Below are positions 51,149 through 59,789 of a DNA stretch of 64,000 nucleotides, piece by piece (position 1 is the stretch's first letter; each line of letters begins with the position of its first letter). The notes below the pieces were generated by a model, which searched no databases, was not told the origin of the DNA, and was given only the letters and a program-made list of their open reading frames with translations. A program made the position numbers and the translations under genes. Source of the DNA: Streptomyces cinerochromogenes (lineage in GTDB: Bacteria; Actinomycetota; Actinomycetes; Streptomycetales; Streptomycetaceae); NCBI RefSeq assembly GCF_014648635.1, contig NZ_BMRM01000003.1, forward strand, positions 186,001 to 250,000, read 5' to 3'.

Positions 51149-52527
51149 CCGCGACCTCCACGGCCCCCGCGCACACCGCCGTACCAGGCCGTGCCTCAGT
51201 TGCCCGGGGCTACCGCTTCGAAGTCGTCAAGCTCTTCTCGCAGTGGCGCATCCGCCTGCTGGTCCTCGCCTGCTGGATCGTGCCGGCGCTCTTCGTGGCC
51301 GGCGTGAGCGAGCAGAGCACCCTGCCCACGGACACCCTCTTCGGCCGCTGGATGCACGCCACCGGGTGGGCGGGGCCGCTGGTGACGCTCGGTTTCGCCG
51401 GCACCTGGGCGCTCCCGCTGCTCACCTCGGTCGTCGCCGGCGACGTGTTCGCCGCCGAGGACCGGCTCGGCACCTGGCGCCATCTGCTCGTCGCCGTCCG
51501 CTCGCCCCGGCGGATCTTCGCGGCGAAGGCCCTGGCCAGTCTCACCGTCATCCTGCTGCTCGTGGCCGGGCTGGCCGTCTCCAGCACGGTCGGCGGACTG
51601 GCGGCCGTCGGCGACCAGCCGCTGGTCGGCCTCGACGGCCGTCTGCTCGCGCCGGGGGACGCCGCCGGCAGGGTCCTCCTCGCCTGGCTCTGCGTCCTCG
51701 CCCCGACCCTGGCCCTCGCCGGCATCGGGCTCCTCGGATCGGTCGCGTTCGGGCGGTCCCCGATGGGCCTGCTGCTGCCCGCGTTCGTCGCGCTGGCGAT
51801 GCAGCTCGCCCAGATGCTGCCGCTGCCCGTCGCCGTACGCCTCGCCCTGCCCGGTGACGCCTTCGTCGTCTGGAACGGGCTGTTCACCAGCCCCGCGCAA
51901 CTCACCCCGCTCCTCATCGGCATCGCCGTCAGCCTCGTGTGGGCCGTGACCGCGACAACGCTGGCCCGCCTCCTCTTCCTGCGCCGCGACTTCACCAACC
52001 CCACCGACGACGGCTCGGCGCGTCGCGCGCTGACCACGGGCGCCCTGCCGCTCGCGGGGCTGCTCGGGGTGACCGTCGCGGTCGTGGCGGCGACGACCAC
52101 GGCCACCGGCTCCGGGATCGAGCAGGCCGAGGTGGAGCGCTCGCTGGCCACGGAGTTCGCCCACCTGTACCGCATGCAGACCGCGCAGCTCCACCGCCCC
52201 GCCGTCACGGAGGCGCAGTTGAGGACCACGGCGACCTGTGCCAAGGCGGGCGTCCAGGACGGCGCCCGGGGCCCGGGCAACGACTGGCGGTGCGTCGTCT
52301 CCTGGCATCTGCCGGGCGCCACGGCCACCGGATCGGCCGTCTACCAGCTCGACATCACGGCCGACGGGCGGTTCGTCGCCGACGGCGACGGACCGAAGGA
52401 AGTGAACGGCTACTTCGTGGTGCGGACTCCGACAGGAGACGCCCCCAACCCGCTGTGGCAGTTCGACGGCACCGTCGAACTGCTCACCGACTCCCCGAAG
52501 ACCCGGTCCCGGACCCCGCAGTCCTGA
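51145..52527 (+). CDS. ABC transporter permease (ABC-2 type)
   Basis: A 460-residue membrane protein with about six hydrophobic segments in the first 320 residues (FEVVKLFSQWRIRLLVLACWIVPALF, LLTSVVAGDVFAAEDRLGTWRHLL), matching ABC-2 exporters, then a C-terminal soluble domain of about 130 residues with two Cys (TTATCAKAG, NDWRCVVSW) likely outside the membrane. Starts within the stop of the ATPase gene. The extracellular domain is unusual for ABC-2 permeases. Confidence 0.82.
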   Translation: MTATSTAPAHTAVPGRASVARGYRFEVVKLFSQWRIRLLVLACWIVPALFVAGVSEQSTLPTDTLFGRWMHATGWAGPLVTLGFAGTWALPLLTSVVAGDVFAAEDRLGTWRHLLVAVRSPRRIFAAKALASLTVILLLVAGLAVSSTVGGLAAVGDQPLVGLDGRLLAPGDAAGRVLLAWLCVLAPTLALAGIGLLGSVAFGRSPMGLLLPAFVALAMQLAQMLPLPVAVRLALPGDAFVVWNGLFTSPAQLTPLLIGIAVSLVWAVTATTLARLLFLRRDFTNPTDDGSARRALTTGALPLAGLLGVTVAVVAATTTATGSGIEQAEVERSLATEFAHLYRMQTAQLHRPAVTEAQLRTTATCAKAGVQDGARGPGNDWRCVVSWHLPGATATGSAVYQLDITADGRFVADGDGPKEVNGYFVVRTPTGDAPNPLWQFDGTVELLTDSPKTRSRTPQS

Positions 52528-52553
52528 ACCCCTGACTCCCCGCTCTCCTGAAC

Positions 52554-52605
52554 CCCGAAGTCCCCGCAGTCCAGGAAGTCCTTGAAGTCCCCGCAGTCCC
52601 CGAAG
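52554..52605. repeat. GAAGTCCCCGCAGTCC direct repeats in a short spacer
   Basis: Two copies of GAAGTCCCCGCAGTCC lie in the 88-bp spacer between the ABC permease and the YncE/phosphoesterase gene, with partial CCTGAACCCC repeats before them. Confidence 0.6.
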
Positions 52606-52615
52606 GGATGACGTC

Positions 52616-55366
52616 ATGCAGATAACGCGCCGCCGCCGGCAGACCGAGAAGGGCTACTACGACCTGCTGGGCAGACGCGTCAGCCGCCGCGCGGCGCTGG
52701 TCACGGCCTGCATCACCACGGCCGCCCTGGCCACCGGCACCGCCGTGGCCTCGACGCACCAGTTCGGCACCGACCAGGTCGGCCAGGTCACCGACAGGGG
52801 CCAGGTCGTCTCGGCCGACCAGTACATCGACCCGTACGGCGACCGCCTCGTCGTCGACGACGGCAAGATCATGTCCTCGACGGTCAGCCCGGACGGCAGC
52901 CACCTCGCCGCCTCGGTCGCCGACGGCGACGCCGCGCTGGTCGTCGTGGACCTCGCGACCGGGCGGATCCAGCAGCGCGTCGGCACCAACGCCGCCGACG
53001 ACCTGCGCATCAGCAGTGGCGCCGTCGGCCAGGAAGGCCCCGCGTACTCGCCCGACGGCAAGCAGCTGTGGCTGGGCCAGACCGACGGCTACACCAGGTT
53101 CACGGTGAACCCGGACGGCACCCTCGCCGACCCGGTGACCGTCAGGATCCCGGCCGACGGAAGCAAGCACGCCCTGGTCGCCGCCGCGGTGTTCTCCGCC
53201 GACGGCTCCACCGTGTACGCCGCCGTCAACGGACAGAACCGGGTGGTCGCCCTCGACGCGGCCACCGGGGCCGTCGAGCGGAGCTGGGCGGTGGGCAACG
53301 CCCCGCGCGGCATGGCCCGCGTCGGCGACAAGCTCTACGTCAGCGACGAGGGCGGACGGCCCGCGAAGTCCGGCGACGCCACCCTCAACTCCTACGGCAC
53401 CCAGGTACCCGCGGACCCGGAGACCGGCGCCACCACCACCGGCACGGTCAGCGTCATCGACCTCGCCGACCCCTCCGCCGCCGTCGGCACCATCGACGTC
53501 GGCCTGCACCCGACCGCGGTGTACGCGAAGAACGGAGCGGTGTTCGTCACCAACACCGCCGACAACGACGTGTCGGTCATCGACACCGCCAAGGACAAGG
53601 TCGTCCAGACGATCTCCACCCAGCCCTGGCCCGAGGCGTCGGTCGGCTACGAGCCGAACGCGGTGACCCTCACCGACGACGGCCGTCTGCTGGTCACGCT
53701 CGGCCGCGCCAACGCCGTCGCCGTCTACCGCTACACCTCCCCGCAGGAGCCGGTCGGCTACATCGGTCTCCTGCCGACGGACTACTTCCCCGCCGAGATC
53801 GCCATGGCGGGCGACAAGGTCGTCGTCTCCCACACCCGCGGCATCGACGCGCGACGCCCCGACAGCGCGGGCCACGGCACCCACGACACGACGTCCAGCC
53901 TCACCTGGTTCACCCTGCCCCGTGACGGTGTGATCCGCTCCCAGACCGCGAAGGTCTTCCGGCAGAACGGCTGGAGCGCCGGCGCGGTCCCGCTGGCCAA
54001 GGGCGGCGGCCACGCCAAGCCGCAGCCGGTCCCCACACGGATCGGCGACCCGTCGACCATCAAGCACGTCTTCCTCATCGTCAAGGAGAACCGCACCTAC
54101 GACCAGGTCTTCGGGGACATCGCGAAGGGCGACGGCGACCCCTCGCTGACCCAGTTCGGCGAGAACGTGACACCGAACCAGCACGCGCTGGCCGAGCAGT
54201 TCGGGCTCTACGACAACACCTACGACATCGGCACCAACTCCGCCGAGGGCCACAACTGGCTGATGCAGGCCGACAATCCCGAGTACACCGAGTCCTCGGC
54301 CGGCGAGTACGCGCGCAGCTACGACACCGAGGACGACGCCCTCGGCCACCAGAAGACCGGGTTCCTGTGGACGGGCGCGCAGGCGGCCGGCCGGACCGTG
54401 CGGGACTTCGGCGAGTTCCAGCAGTTCCTGACCAAGCCCGCCGGAGCGAGCTGGCAGAACCTGTACTGCGACGCCAGGAACATGGACGCCTCCGGGCAGG
54501 CCACCGCCTACCCCCTGAAGTCGTCGTCGCCGATCCCGTCCCTGAACAGCGTGTCGGTGCCCGGCTTCCCGAAGTTCGACACCAGCGTCCCCGACGTCTA
54601 CCGGTACCAGATCTGGAAGCAGGACTTCGAGAAGAACGGTCCGGCGAACCTGAACATGTTCTGGCTCTCCAGCGACCACACCGGCGGCCCGGCCGGCCCG
54701 GCCGCGCAGGTCGCCGACAACGACCTCGCCACCGGCAGGATCATCGACACGATCTCGCACAGCAGGTACTGGAAGGACTCGGCGGTCTTCGTCGTGGAGG
54801 ACGACTCCCAGGCCGGCCTCGACCACGTCGACGGCCACCGCGCCCCGGTCCAGATCATCAGCCCCTGGGCCCGGCACGGCACCGTCGACAGCCACTACTA
54901 CACACAGATCACGATGATCCGCACCATCGAGCAGATCCTCGGGATCCACCCGATGAACCAGAAGGACAGCGCGGCCACCCCCATGCGGCAGGCGTTCACC
55001 CGGCACCCGGACTACACGCCGTTCACCGCGCTGCCCAACCGGACCTCGCTGACCGACGGCCTGAAGACCCCGCCGTCCTGCGGTGTGGACACCCCGGCCG
55101 CGCAGGACCCCAAGGCGGCGGCCGTGCCGTCGACGAAGGTGCCGGCGGACAAGAAGGCCCTCGCCGCCGAGTGGGACACCTGGAAGTCGAAGCAGCACCT
55201 GACCGGCCCCCACGCCGTCCCCGACTACGCCAACCCCGCCCAGATGGACCACCTCACGTGGTACCAGACGCACAACTGGACGCGGCCGTACCCCGGCGAG
55301 AAGAAGATCTACGCACCGAACGACGTGCCCGGCGCGTACATCCCGTCACCGGAGTCCGACGGCTGA
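52616..55366 (+). CDS. YncE-like beta-propeller / phosphoesterase fusion protein
   Basis: A 916-residue exported protein. The N-terminus has a twin-arginine-like VSRRAALV and a hydrophobic stretch to about residue 45. Residues about 60-430 form a YncE-type propeller (TVSPDGSHLAASVADGDAALVVVDLATGR, FVTNTADNDVSVIDTAKDKVVQTI). From residue 481 a phosphoesterase domain begins (IKHVFLIVKENRTYDQVFGD), with GHNWLMQ, LSSDHTGG and VVEDDSQAGLDHVDGHR supplying likely metal ligands, as in PF04185/alkaline-phosphatase-like enzymes. It may release phosphate from a lipid or polymer outside the cell. It follows the ABC exporter by 88 bp. Confidence 0.85.
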   Translation: MQITRRRRQTEKGYYDLLGRRVSRRAALVTACITTAALATGTAVASTHQFGTDQVGQVTDRGQVVSADQYIDPYGDRLVVDDGKIMSSTVSPDGSHLAASVADGDAALVVVDLATGRIQQRVGTNAADDLRISSGAVGQEGPAYSPDGKQLWLGQTDGYTRFTVNPDGTLADPVTVRIPADGSKHALVAAAVFSADGSTVYAAVNGQNRVVALDAATGAVERSWAVGNAPRGMARVGDKLYVSDEGGRPAKSGDATLNSYGTQVPADPETGATTTGTVSVIDLADPSAAVGTIDVGLHPTAVYAKNGAVFVTNTADNDVSVIDTAKDKVVQTISTQPWPEASVGYEPNAVTLTDDGRLLVTLGRANAVAVYRYTSPQEPVGYIGLLPTDYFPAEIAMAGDKVVVSHTRGIDARRPDSAGHGTHDTTSSLTWFTLPRDGVIRSQTAKVFRQNGWSAGAVPLAKGGGHAKPQPVPTRIGDPSTIKHVFLIVKENRTYDQVFGDIAKGDGDPSLTQFGENVTPNQHALAEQFGLYDNTYDIGTNSAEGHNWLMQADNPEYTESSAGEYARSYDTEDDALGHQKTGFLWTGAQAAGRTVRDFGEFQQFLTKPAGASWQNLYCDARNMDASGQATAYPLKSSSPIPSLNSVSVPGFPKFDTSVPDVYRYQIWKQDFEKNGPANLNMFWLSSDHTGGPAGPAAQVADNDLATGRIIDTISHSRYWKDSAVFVVEDDSQAGLDHVDGHRAPVQIISPWARHGTVDSHYYTQITMIRTIEQILGIHPMNQKDSAATPMRQAFTRHPDYTPFTALPNRTSLTDGLKTPPSCGVDTPAAQDPKAAAVPSTKVPADKKALAAEWDTWKSKQHLTGPHAVPDYANPAQMDHLTWYQTHNWTRPYPGEKKIYAPNDVPGAYIPSPESDG

Positions 55367-55750
55367 ACCGGAGGGACGCCGACTGACACCGACTGACACA
55401 CGTCGACTGTTCCCGGCCGGCGTGGCCGGTGTCGGCTGATCCCGGCGAGGACCCCTGGCGGACCGCGGCGCCCGCCAGGGGTCCCGTGCGGTGCGGCCGG
55501 AAACTCGCAGGCGGGCTCGGGCCCCGGCCTGTGGCCCCTGCAGCCGGACCAGTGGCACATGAAGTGACGTTCGTACGGCGGTGTTGGGCGATCGGAGGTT
55601 CACCCCGCCCGGTTCTTCGTGTCATTCGCCAGTACGGCGGCCGGACCACGCGGAGGAAGACTCTCTGCCACGACCGCGGACCCGGCGAGCCTCCGCGTAC
55701 GGAGGGCCGGTGCAGCCGTGTACAGGACGCGACACACGAGGGGGCGGCAC
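55367..55750. other. Intergenic region after the phosphoesterase gene
   Basis: Contains the terminator hairpin at 55449-55484 and, toward the right, the presumed promoter of the methyltransferase gene. No further gene or repeat recognised. Confidence 0.5.
55449..55484 (+). terminator. 13-bp hairpin terminator
   Basis: GGACCCCTGGCGG (55449-55461) pairs perfectly with CCGCCAGGGGTCC (55472-55484) across a 10-base loop, about 80 bp after the phosphoesterase stop. Confidence 0.75.
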
Positions 55751-56494
55751 GTGAGCGTGCAGCAGTACGACGAGATCGGCGAGGCGTTCGAGGGGTTCAA
55801 GGGACTCCCGTTGACGCGTTACGGCGAGGTACCGAGCTTCCTGGCCCTGGTCGGGGACGTGAGCGGCAAGTCCGTGCTCGACCTGGCGTGCGGCACCGGG
55901 TTCTACAGCAGGGAGTTCAAGCGGCGCGGCGCCACCGATGTCCTCGGCGTCGACATCTCCGTCGAGATGGTCGCCGCCGCCCGGGAGATCGAACAGCGCG
56001 ACCCGCTCGGGGTGCGCTACGAGGTCGGTGACGTGGCAGAACTGCGGCCTCTCGAGCAGCGCTTCGACATCGCGCTGGGAGTGCAGTGCCTCAACTACGC
56101 CGAGGACATCGCGACGATGAAGCGGATGTGCCGCACCATCCACCAGTACCTCGTGCCGGGTGGGGAGTTCTTCGTACTCGCCCAGAATCCCGACTACCGG
56201 TTCGACAACCCGTCGCTGGACAAGTACGGGTTCCTGTGCGTGCCGACCGGCGAGGAGATCGAGACGGGAACGCGGGTACGGGTCACCGCTCTCATCGAAC
56301 CGCAGCCGGTCACCATCGTCTCCTCGGCCCCGCGCCGCGAGGTCTACGAGGACTGTCTGGCCGCCACCGGATTCGGTGCGGTGGAGTGGGTTCCGCTGCA
56401 GGTGTCCGAGGCCGGCGTCCGCGAGTTCGGCGAGGACTTCTGGGCCGACCTCCGCAGCCACCCCCCGCTGGAGATGCTCCGCTGCCGCGCCTGA
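55751..56494 (+). CDS. Class I SAM-dependent methyltransferase
   Basis: A 247-residue methyltransferase: motif I VLDLACGTGFYS near residues 40-51, post-I LGVDISVEMV, and motif for SAM adenine binding VGDVAELRPL. The C-terminal half (FFVLAQNPDYRFDNPSLDKYGF) resembles small-molecule methyltransferases. GTG 55751 follows GAGGGGG. It stands alone on the + strand with the ATP-grasp gene 221 bp further on. Substrate unknown. Confidence 0.85.
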   Translation: MSVQQYDEIGEAFEGFKGLPLTRYGEVPSFLALVGDVSGKSVLDLACGTGFYSREFKRRGATDVLGVDISVEMVAAAREIEQRDPLGVRYEVGDVAELRPLEQRFDIALGVQCLNYAEDIATMKRMCRTIHQYLVPGGEFFVLAQNPDYRFDNPSLDKYGFLCVPTGEEIETGTRVRVTALIEPQPVTIVSSAPRREVYEDCLAATGFGAVEWVPLQVSEAGVREFGEDFWADLRSHPPLEMLRCRA

Positions 56495-56715
56495 CCGGCC
56501 GGGGGTGCGACGTGGGCGGCTCCGGGGGCCGCTGCCGCCGCACGGCTTGAAGGGAGGGGCCGGGGAAGCCCCCGCCGCCTCCGCCACCAGCGGCCCCTCC
56601 GCCACCGGCACGCCAGGTTCAGCGAAATCACTGAGAGGCGGCCGGCGGCACTGCCAGACTGACCGAGCCGGTGCCCGAGCGGGCGACGGGTGACGATCAG
56701 GGGCAAGGAGCCACC

Positions 56716-57660
56716 GTGACCGACCAGCACTCCGCCCAGCGGGACACCCCTGCCGCCGCTGACGTGTGGATGCTGGTACGACAACGCCCGGCCGTACTGC
56801 GCCGCTCCACCCGGGAACTCGCCACAGCGCTGGCCGCCGCCCACGGCCCCCGCTTCGCTCTCTGGCACACCGACGAACTCCTCTTCGGTGTCCGCGACGG
56901 CCGGCTGACGCTCCATACCCTGGGCGGCACGGACGTGTCTGCTCCCAGGGTGGTGTGCGTGCGCCAGGTCGCAGGCCCCATGGACCACGACCGCGAGGTC
57001 ACCCTGCTGCGCCACCTGGAACGCATGGGCAGCACACTCGTCAACCCCCTGGACGCCCAGCTGAACTCCCGCAACAAGATCTGGCAGCTGCAGGAACTCG
57101 CGTTGGCCGGACTGCCGGTCCCCGACACCCTCTCGTACGCCACCGCCCCGCTGGAAGGTGTCGTCCGCAGCCCCCACCTCACCGCCCCATGCGTCGTGAA
57201 GAGCGTCAACGGCGCGAAAGGTGCCCAGGTCTTCCTGGCCCCCGACCCCCTCCTCCTGCGTGAAGTGGCCGGCAGCCTCACCCGCGAGACACCGTTCCTC
57301 TTCCAGGAACACATCGCCCCCTCGCACGGCCGTACCCTGCGCGTCATCGTCGTCGCCGGCGAACCGATCGCCGCCGTCGTGCACACCTCCCACGGCCGCA
57401 CACTCGCCGCGAACATCGCCCACGGCGGGACCGCCACCGTGTGCACCGGCCGCTACCCCGAAGCGGAACACCTAGCCGTACGAGCGGCCCACACCCTGGG
57501 CCTGCACATCGCCGGAGTCGACCTGCTCTTCACTTCCCCGGACACCCACACCATCTGCGAGGTGAACGCCGTCCCCGGCTGGCGCCCGGAGATGACCGCG
57601 GTCACCCCCGCGATCACCTCCCTGATCCACCACCGCCTGACCACCCACAGCCTTCCCTGA
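56716..57660 (+). CDS. RimK-like ATP-grasp ligase
   Basis: A 314-residue ATP-grasp enzyme: NSRNKIWQLQELALAGLPVPDTL, then PCVVKSVNGAKGAQVFLA with the ATP-binding Lys and Gly-rich loop, FQEHIAPSHGRTLRVIVVAG, and GVDLLFTSPDTHTICEVNAVPGW with Glu and Asn for metal binding. RimK-type ligases add amino acids to carboxylates of proteins or small molecules. GTG 56716 follows AAGGAG. No precursor peptide recognisable nearby. The partner substrate could be made by the preceding methyltransferase, but spacing does not prove an operon. Confidence 0.85.
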   Translation: MTDQHSAQRDTPAAADVWMLVRQRPAVLRRSTRELATALAAAHGPRFALWHTDELLFGVRDGRLTLHTLGGTDVSAPRVVCVRQVAGPMDHDREVTLLRHLERMGSTLVNPLDAQLNSRNKIWQLQELALAGLPVPDTLSYATAPLEGVVRSPHLTAPCVVKSVNGAKGAQVFLAPDPLLLREVAGSLTRETPFLFQEHIAPSHGRTLRVIVVAGEPIAAVVHTSHGRTLAANIAHGGTATVCTGRYPEAEHLAVRAAHTLGLHIAGVDLLFTSPDTHTICEVNAVPGWRPEMTAVTPAITSLIHHRLTTHSLP

Positions 57661-57987
57661 AAGCCGTACGCCTCAAGGACCGTCGTTCCGCACGCCGGCT
57701 GAACCAGCAGACCGGATCCCTCCGGCTGCCTCGGCGGCCCGCTCGATCCTCGCACGACGGGCTTCCCAGAAGGCCCCGTCGTACGGCAGGGCGCCGGCCG
57801 AGGACGAAACGCGGGAGGAGATCATCGACAGCGTGTCCGGCATCCTGCGCGAGCAGCTGTAGCGCGCCCGTCCGCTCTTTCAGGTGAACTCTGCACGGTG
57901 GTCCAGCCCGATTCGCCGGCGAGCGACTACCAAGAGCATCCGAGCCCATGGGGCCCCTCGGGTCTACCTGCACGAAAAGAGGTCTGC
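57661..57987. other. Intergenic region with short coding-like fragments
   Basis: No intact gene. A plus-strand fragment GRAPAEDETREEIIDSVSG ending in a stop at about 57861, and a minus-strand fragment GALPYDGAFWEARRARIERA at about 57800-57740, look protein-like but are incomplete and unrecognised. They could be remnants of decayed genes. Confidence 0.35.
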
Positions 57988-58413
57988 ATGTCCTCCTCCC
58001 TGCGCACCTGGATGACGGCTGCTGCTGCCGCTCTCAGCATCGTCGGCAGCGGAACGGTCTCCTCCGATGCCATGGCCGCAGCAGGCTGTCGCGGCAACGC
58101 CTGTGACGGCAAGAACCCGCACACGACCCGCTGCGACCAGGACGCGCGCAACCTCGGCAACCCGATCCGAGGAGAGGGCGGTCCTGCTGTGCGGCTGAGG
58201 GTCTCCTCGCGGTGCAGTGCCGCCTGGGTGCTCATCGAGAAGGGAGACCACGCGTGGAAGGGACGCATCGACATCCGCGGCGGGAGGACCTACCACGTGA
58301 ACGCCACTCCCGGCCGGCCCGCCTACTCCCTGATGGTCGGTACCAGTCACGCGTACCGCGCGTGCAAGCAGGACCTCTCCGACGGCGCCTGGTCCTGCGG
58401 CGGCTGGCACTGA
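57988..58413 (+). CDS. Secreted DUF2690 protein
   Basis: A 141-residue exported protein with a signal peptide (TWMTAAAAALSIVGSGTVSSDAMAAAG) and a Cys-rich mature part: GCRGNACDGKNPHTTRCDQDARNL, VSSRCSAAWVLIEKGD, YRACKQDLSDGAWSCGGWH. The CxGxxCDGKxP opening is characteristic of DUF2690. ATG 57988 follows AAAAGAGG. Function of the family is unknown; an extracellular role is certain from the signal peptide. A strong terminator follows. Confidence 0.85.
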   Translation: MSSSLRTWMTAAAAALSIVGSGTVSSDAMAAAGCRGNACDGKNPHTTRCDQDARNLGNPIRGEGGPAVRLRVSSRCSAAWVLIEKGDHAWKGRIDIRGGRTYHVNATPGRPAYSLMVGTSHAYRACKQDLSDGAWSCGGWH

Positions 58414-58438
58414 GCGCCCGTCACCCACCGGCCCGGGA

Positions 58439-58472
58439 CGGTGCCACCCGCTGCGCACAGCGGGTGGCACCG
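58439..58472. terminator. 15-bp perfect hairpin between convergent genes
   Basis: CGGTGCCACCCGCTG (58439-58453) and CAGCGGGTGGCACCG (58458-58472) around a CGCA loop, between the DUF2690 and vWA gene ends. Serves both directions. Confidence 0.85.
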
Positions 58473-58521
58473 TTCGCGCGACTGTCCCCGGGCCCATGAG
58501 GCGCGAGCGCGAGGCCGGGCG

Positions 58522-59562
58522 TCAGAGCATCAGCAGCAGCCGTGTGTTCGGTACGAGCTTCCGGTTCACGCTGGTGCTCTGTACGAAGATCGTGAAGTCG
58601 TCGTTGTGGTCCGGCTTGACGCGGACCTCGACGTCCGGCAGGCCGAGCAGGGCTCGCGCCTCGGGGCCCGTGTACACCCGGTCCGTCTTCTTCTCCAGCA
58701 CCGCTATCTGCTTCCGCGCCTGGATCTTCTCCGACTTGCTCAGCTGGTAGAACGCACCACCGGTGCGGTAGGTGTGTCCGCTCTCGACGACCCATTCCCG
58801 GATCGCGGCGTCACGGGTCACCGGGATCAGCCGGTACTGCGACGGATCCGCCGGGGTGAGGCCGGCCGCCTTGATGGTGTCCTCGTTGACCGCTTCCGCG
58901 CCGATGGAGAACACCGTCCGCGATCCCCGGATGCCCTGCGTGCGGCCCACCATGAACTTCTCGGTGGCCTGCTGGATGACCTGCCCGGCCTCCTCCAGAC
59001 CCTGTGTGCTCGTGGCGTCCCAGATGGCGATGTTGTCCTTCGGGAATCCGCACTGCATGGCCTCGCGCTTGCCCGCCTGGTCCGGCACGAGGACGGCCAG
59101 CGTCCAGTTGTCCTCCTGCGTCTCGATCATCTTGGCCACGGCCTCGACCAGTTCACGCGGATCCCGGCTGGGGGCGTCCGGGCAGCGATGACTGACGTTC
59201 TCCTGGCCGTCGGTGAGCACGAACGTCAGGAAGCTGTGGTCGCCGTACAGCTGAGCCGTCTGCGCCAGCTCGCGCTGTGACTTCAGTGCGGCCGCCAGCA
59301 GCGCCGTCATCCCGCCGACCTGGTACAGCTGCTTCAGCGACGGCATCCGGAGCACGTCCTTGTCGTAGATGACGCACTCCACCTGGTCGGCGAAGACGTA
59401 CACCGTGACGCGGGTCTCCTGGTCCAGTTCCCGCGAGCGGCGGGCGAGATACGCGATCTGCTGGTCGGCGACCTCGACGACCTTGCGGCTCAAGTGCGAC
59501 ATGGACGAACTGGCATCCAACACAAGGGCAACGTGATTGATGTAGTTCTGGTGACCGGACAT
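58522..59562 (-). CDS. von Willebrand factor A domain protein
   Basis: A 346-residue cytoplasmic protein with an N-terminal vWA domain (about 8-210): MIDAS motif DASSSM at 16-21, conserved Thr in GGMTALLAAALKS and Asp in VLTDGQENVS. The C-terminal about 130 residues (GHTYRTGGAFYQLSKSEKIQARKQIAVL, YTGPEARALLGLPDVEVRVKPDHNDDFTIFVQSTS) form a separate domain that I do not recognise. No MoxR AAA+ partner or Ter gene is adjacent. ATG 59562 follows GGGGGAG. Likely a metal-dependent protein-binding adaptor; the isolated setting is unusual. Confidence 0.82.
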   Translation of the reverse strand: MSGHQNYINHVALVLDASSSMSHLSRKVVEVADQQIAYLARRSRELDQETRVTVYVFADQVECVIYDKDVLRMPSLKQLYQVGGMTALLAAALKSQRELAQTAQLYGDHSFLTFVLTDGQENVSHRCPDAPSRDPRELVEAVAKMIETQEDNWTLAVLVPDQAGKREAMQCGFPKDNIAIWDATSTQGLEEAGQVIQQATEKFMVGRTQGIRGSRTVFSIGAEAVNEDTIKAAGLTPADPSQYRLIPVTRDAAIREWVVESGHTYRTGGAFYQLSKSEKIQARKQIAVLEKKTDRVYTGPEARALLGLPDVEVRVKPDHNDDFTIFVQSTSVNRKLVPNTRLLLML

Positions 59563-59789
59563 GACGGCTCCCCCTCTTTCCGACTGGATGCTCCTACTGT
59601 CTCACCCACCACTGACAATCGATCTTGGTTGCGCGGGGCGGCGCCGCAGCCGCCTCGGGGCTGGAGTCCCTACTCCGAGGCCTCCTGCAGGCACGCGGCC
59701 TTCCTCGGCCACGAGCGGTCCCGACCGTCGTGGCCGTCACCGCTGCGCGGACATGGATCGAAGGGTCCGGAGGGCGGTGCGCCGTCCCC

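Noticed and set aside
52484..55273. 929-codon minus-strand open frame opposite the phosphoesterase fusion
   Set aside because: Antisense shadow of an unmistakable exported protein; Val/Gly/Asp-rich without domain features.
57661..57987. Small gene on either strand in the gap after the ATP-grasp gene
   Set aside because: Protein-like fragments lack starts, ribosome sites and family matches, so they are recorded only as possible remnants.
55751..58413. Graspetide (omega-ester peptide) cluster
   Set aside because: The ATP-grasp is RimK-like rather than graspetide-ligase-like, and no core peptide is visible; the DUF2690 protein has a signal peptide and is not a precursor.
58522..59562. Prophage segment around the vWA gene
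   Set aside because: No structural, integrase or lysis gene nearby; neighbours are ordinary chromosomal families.
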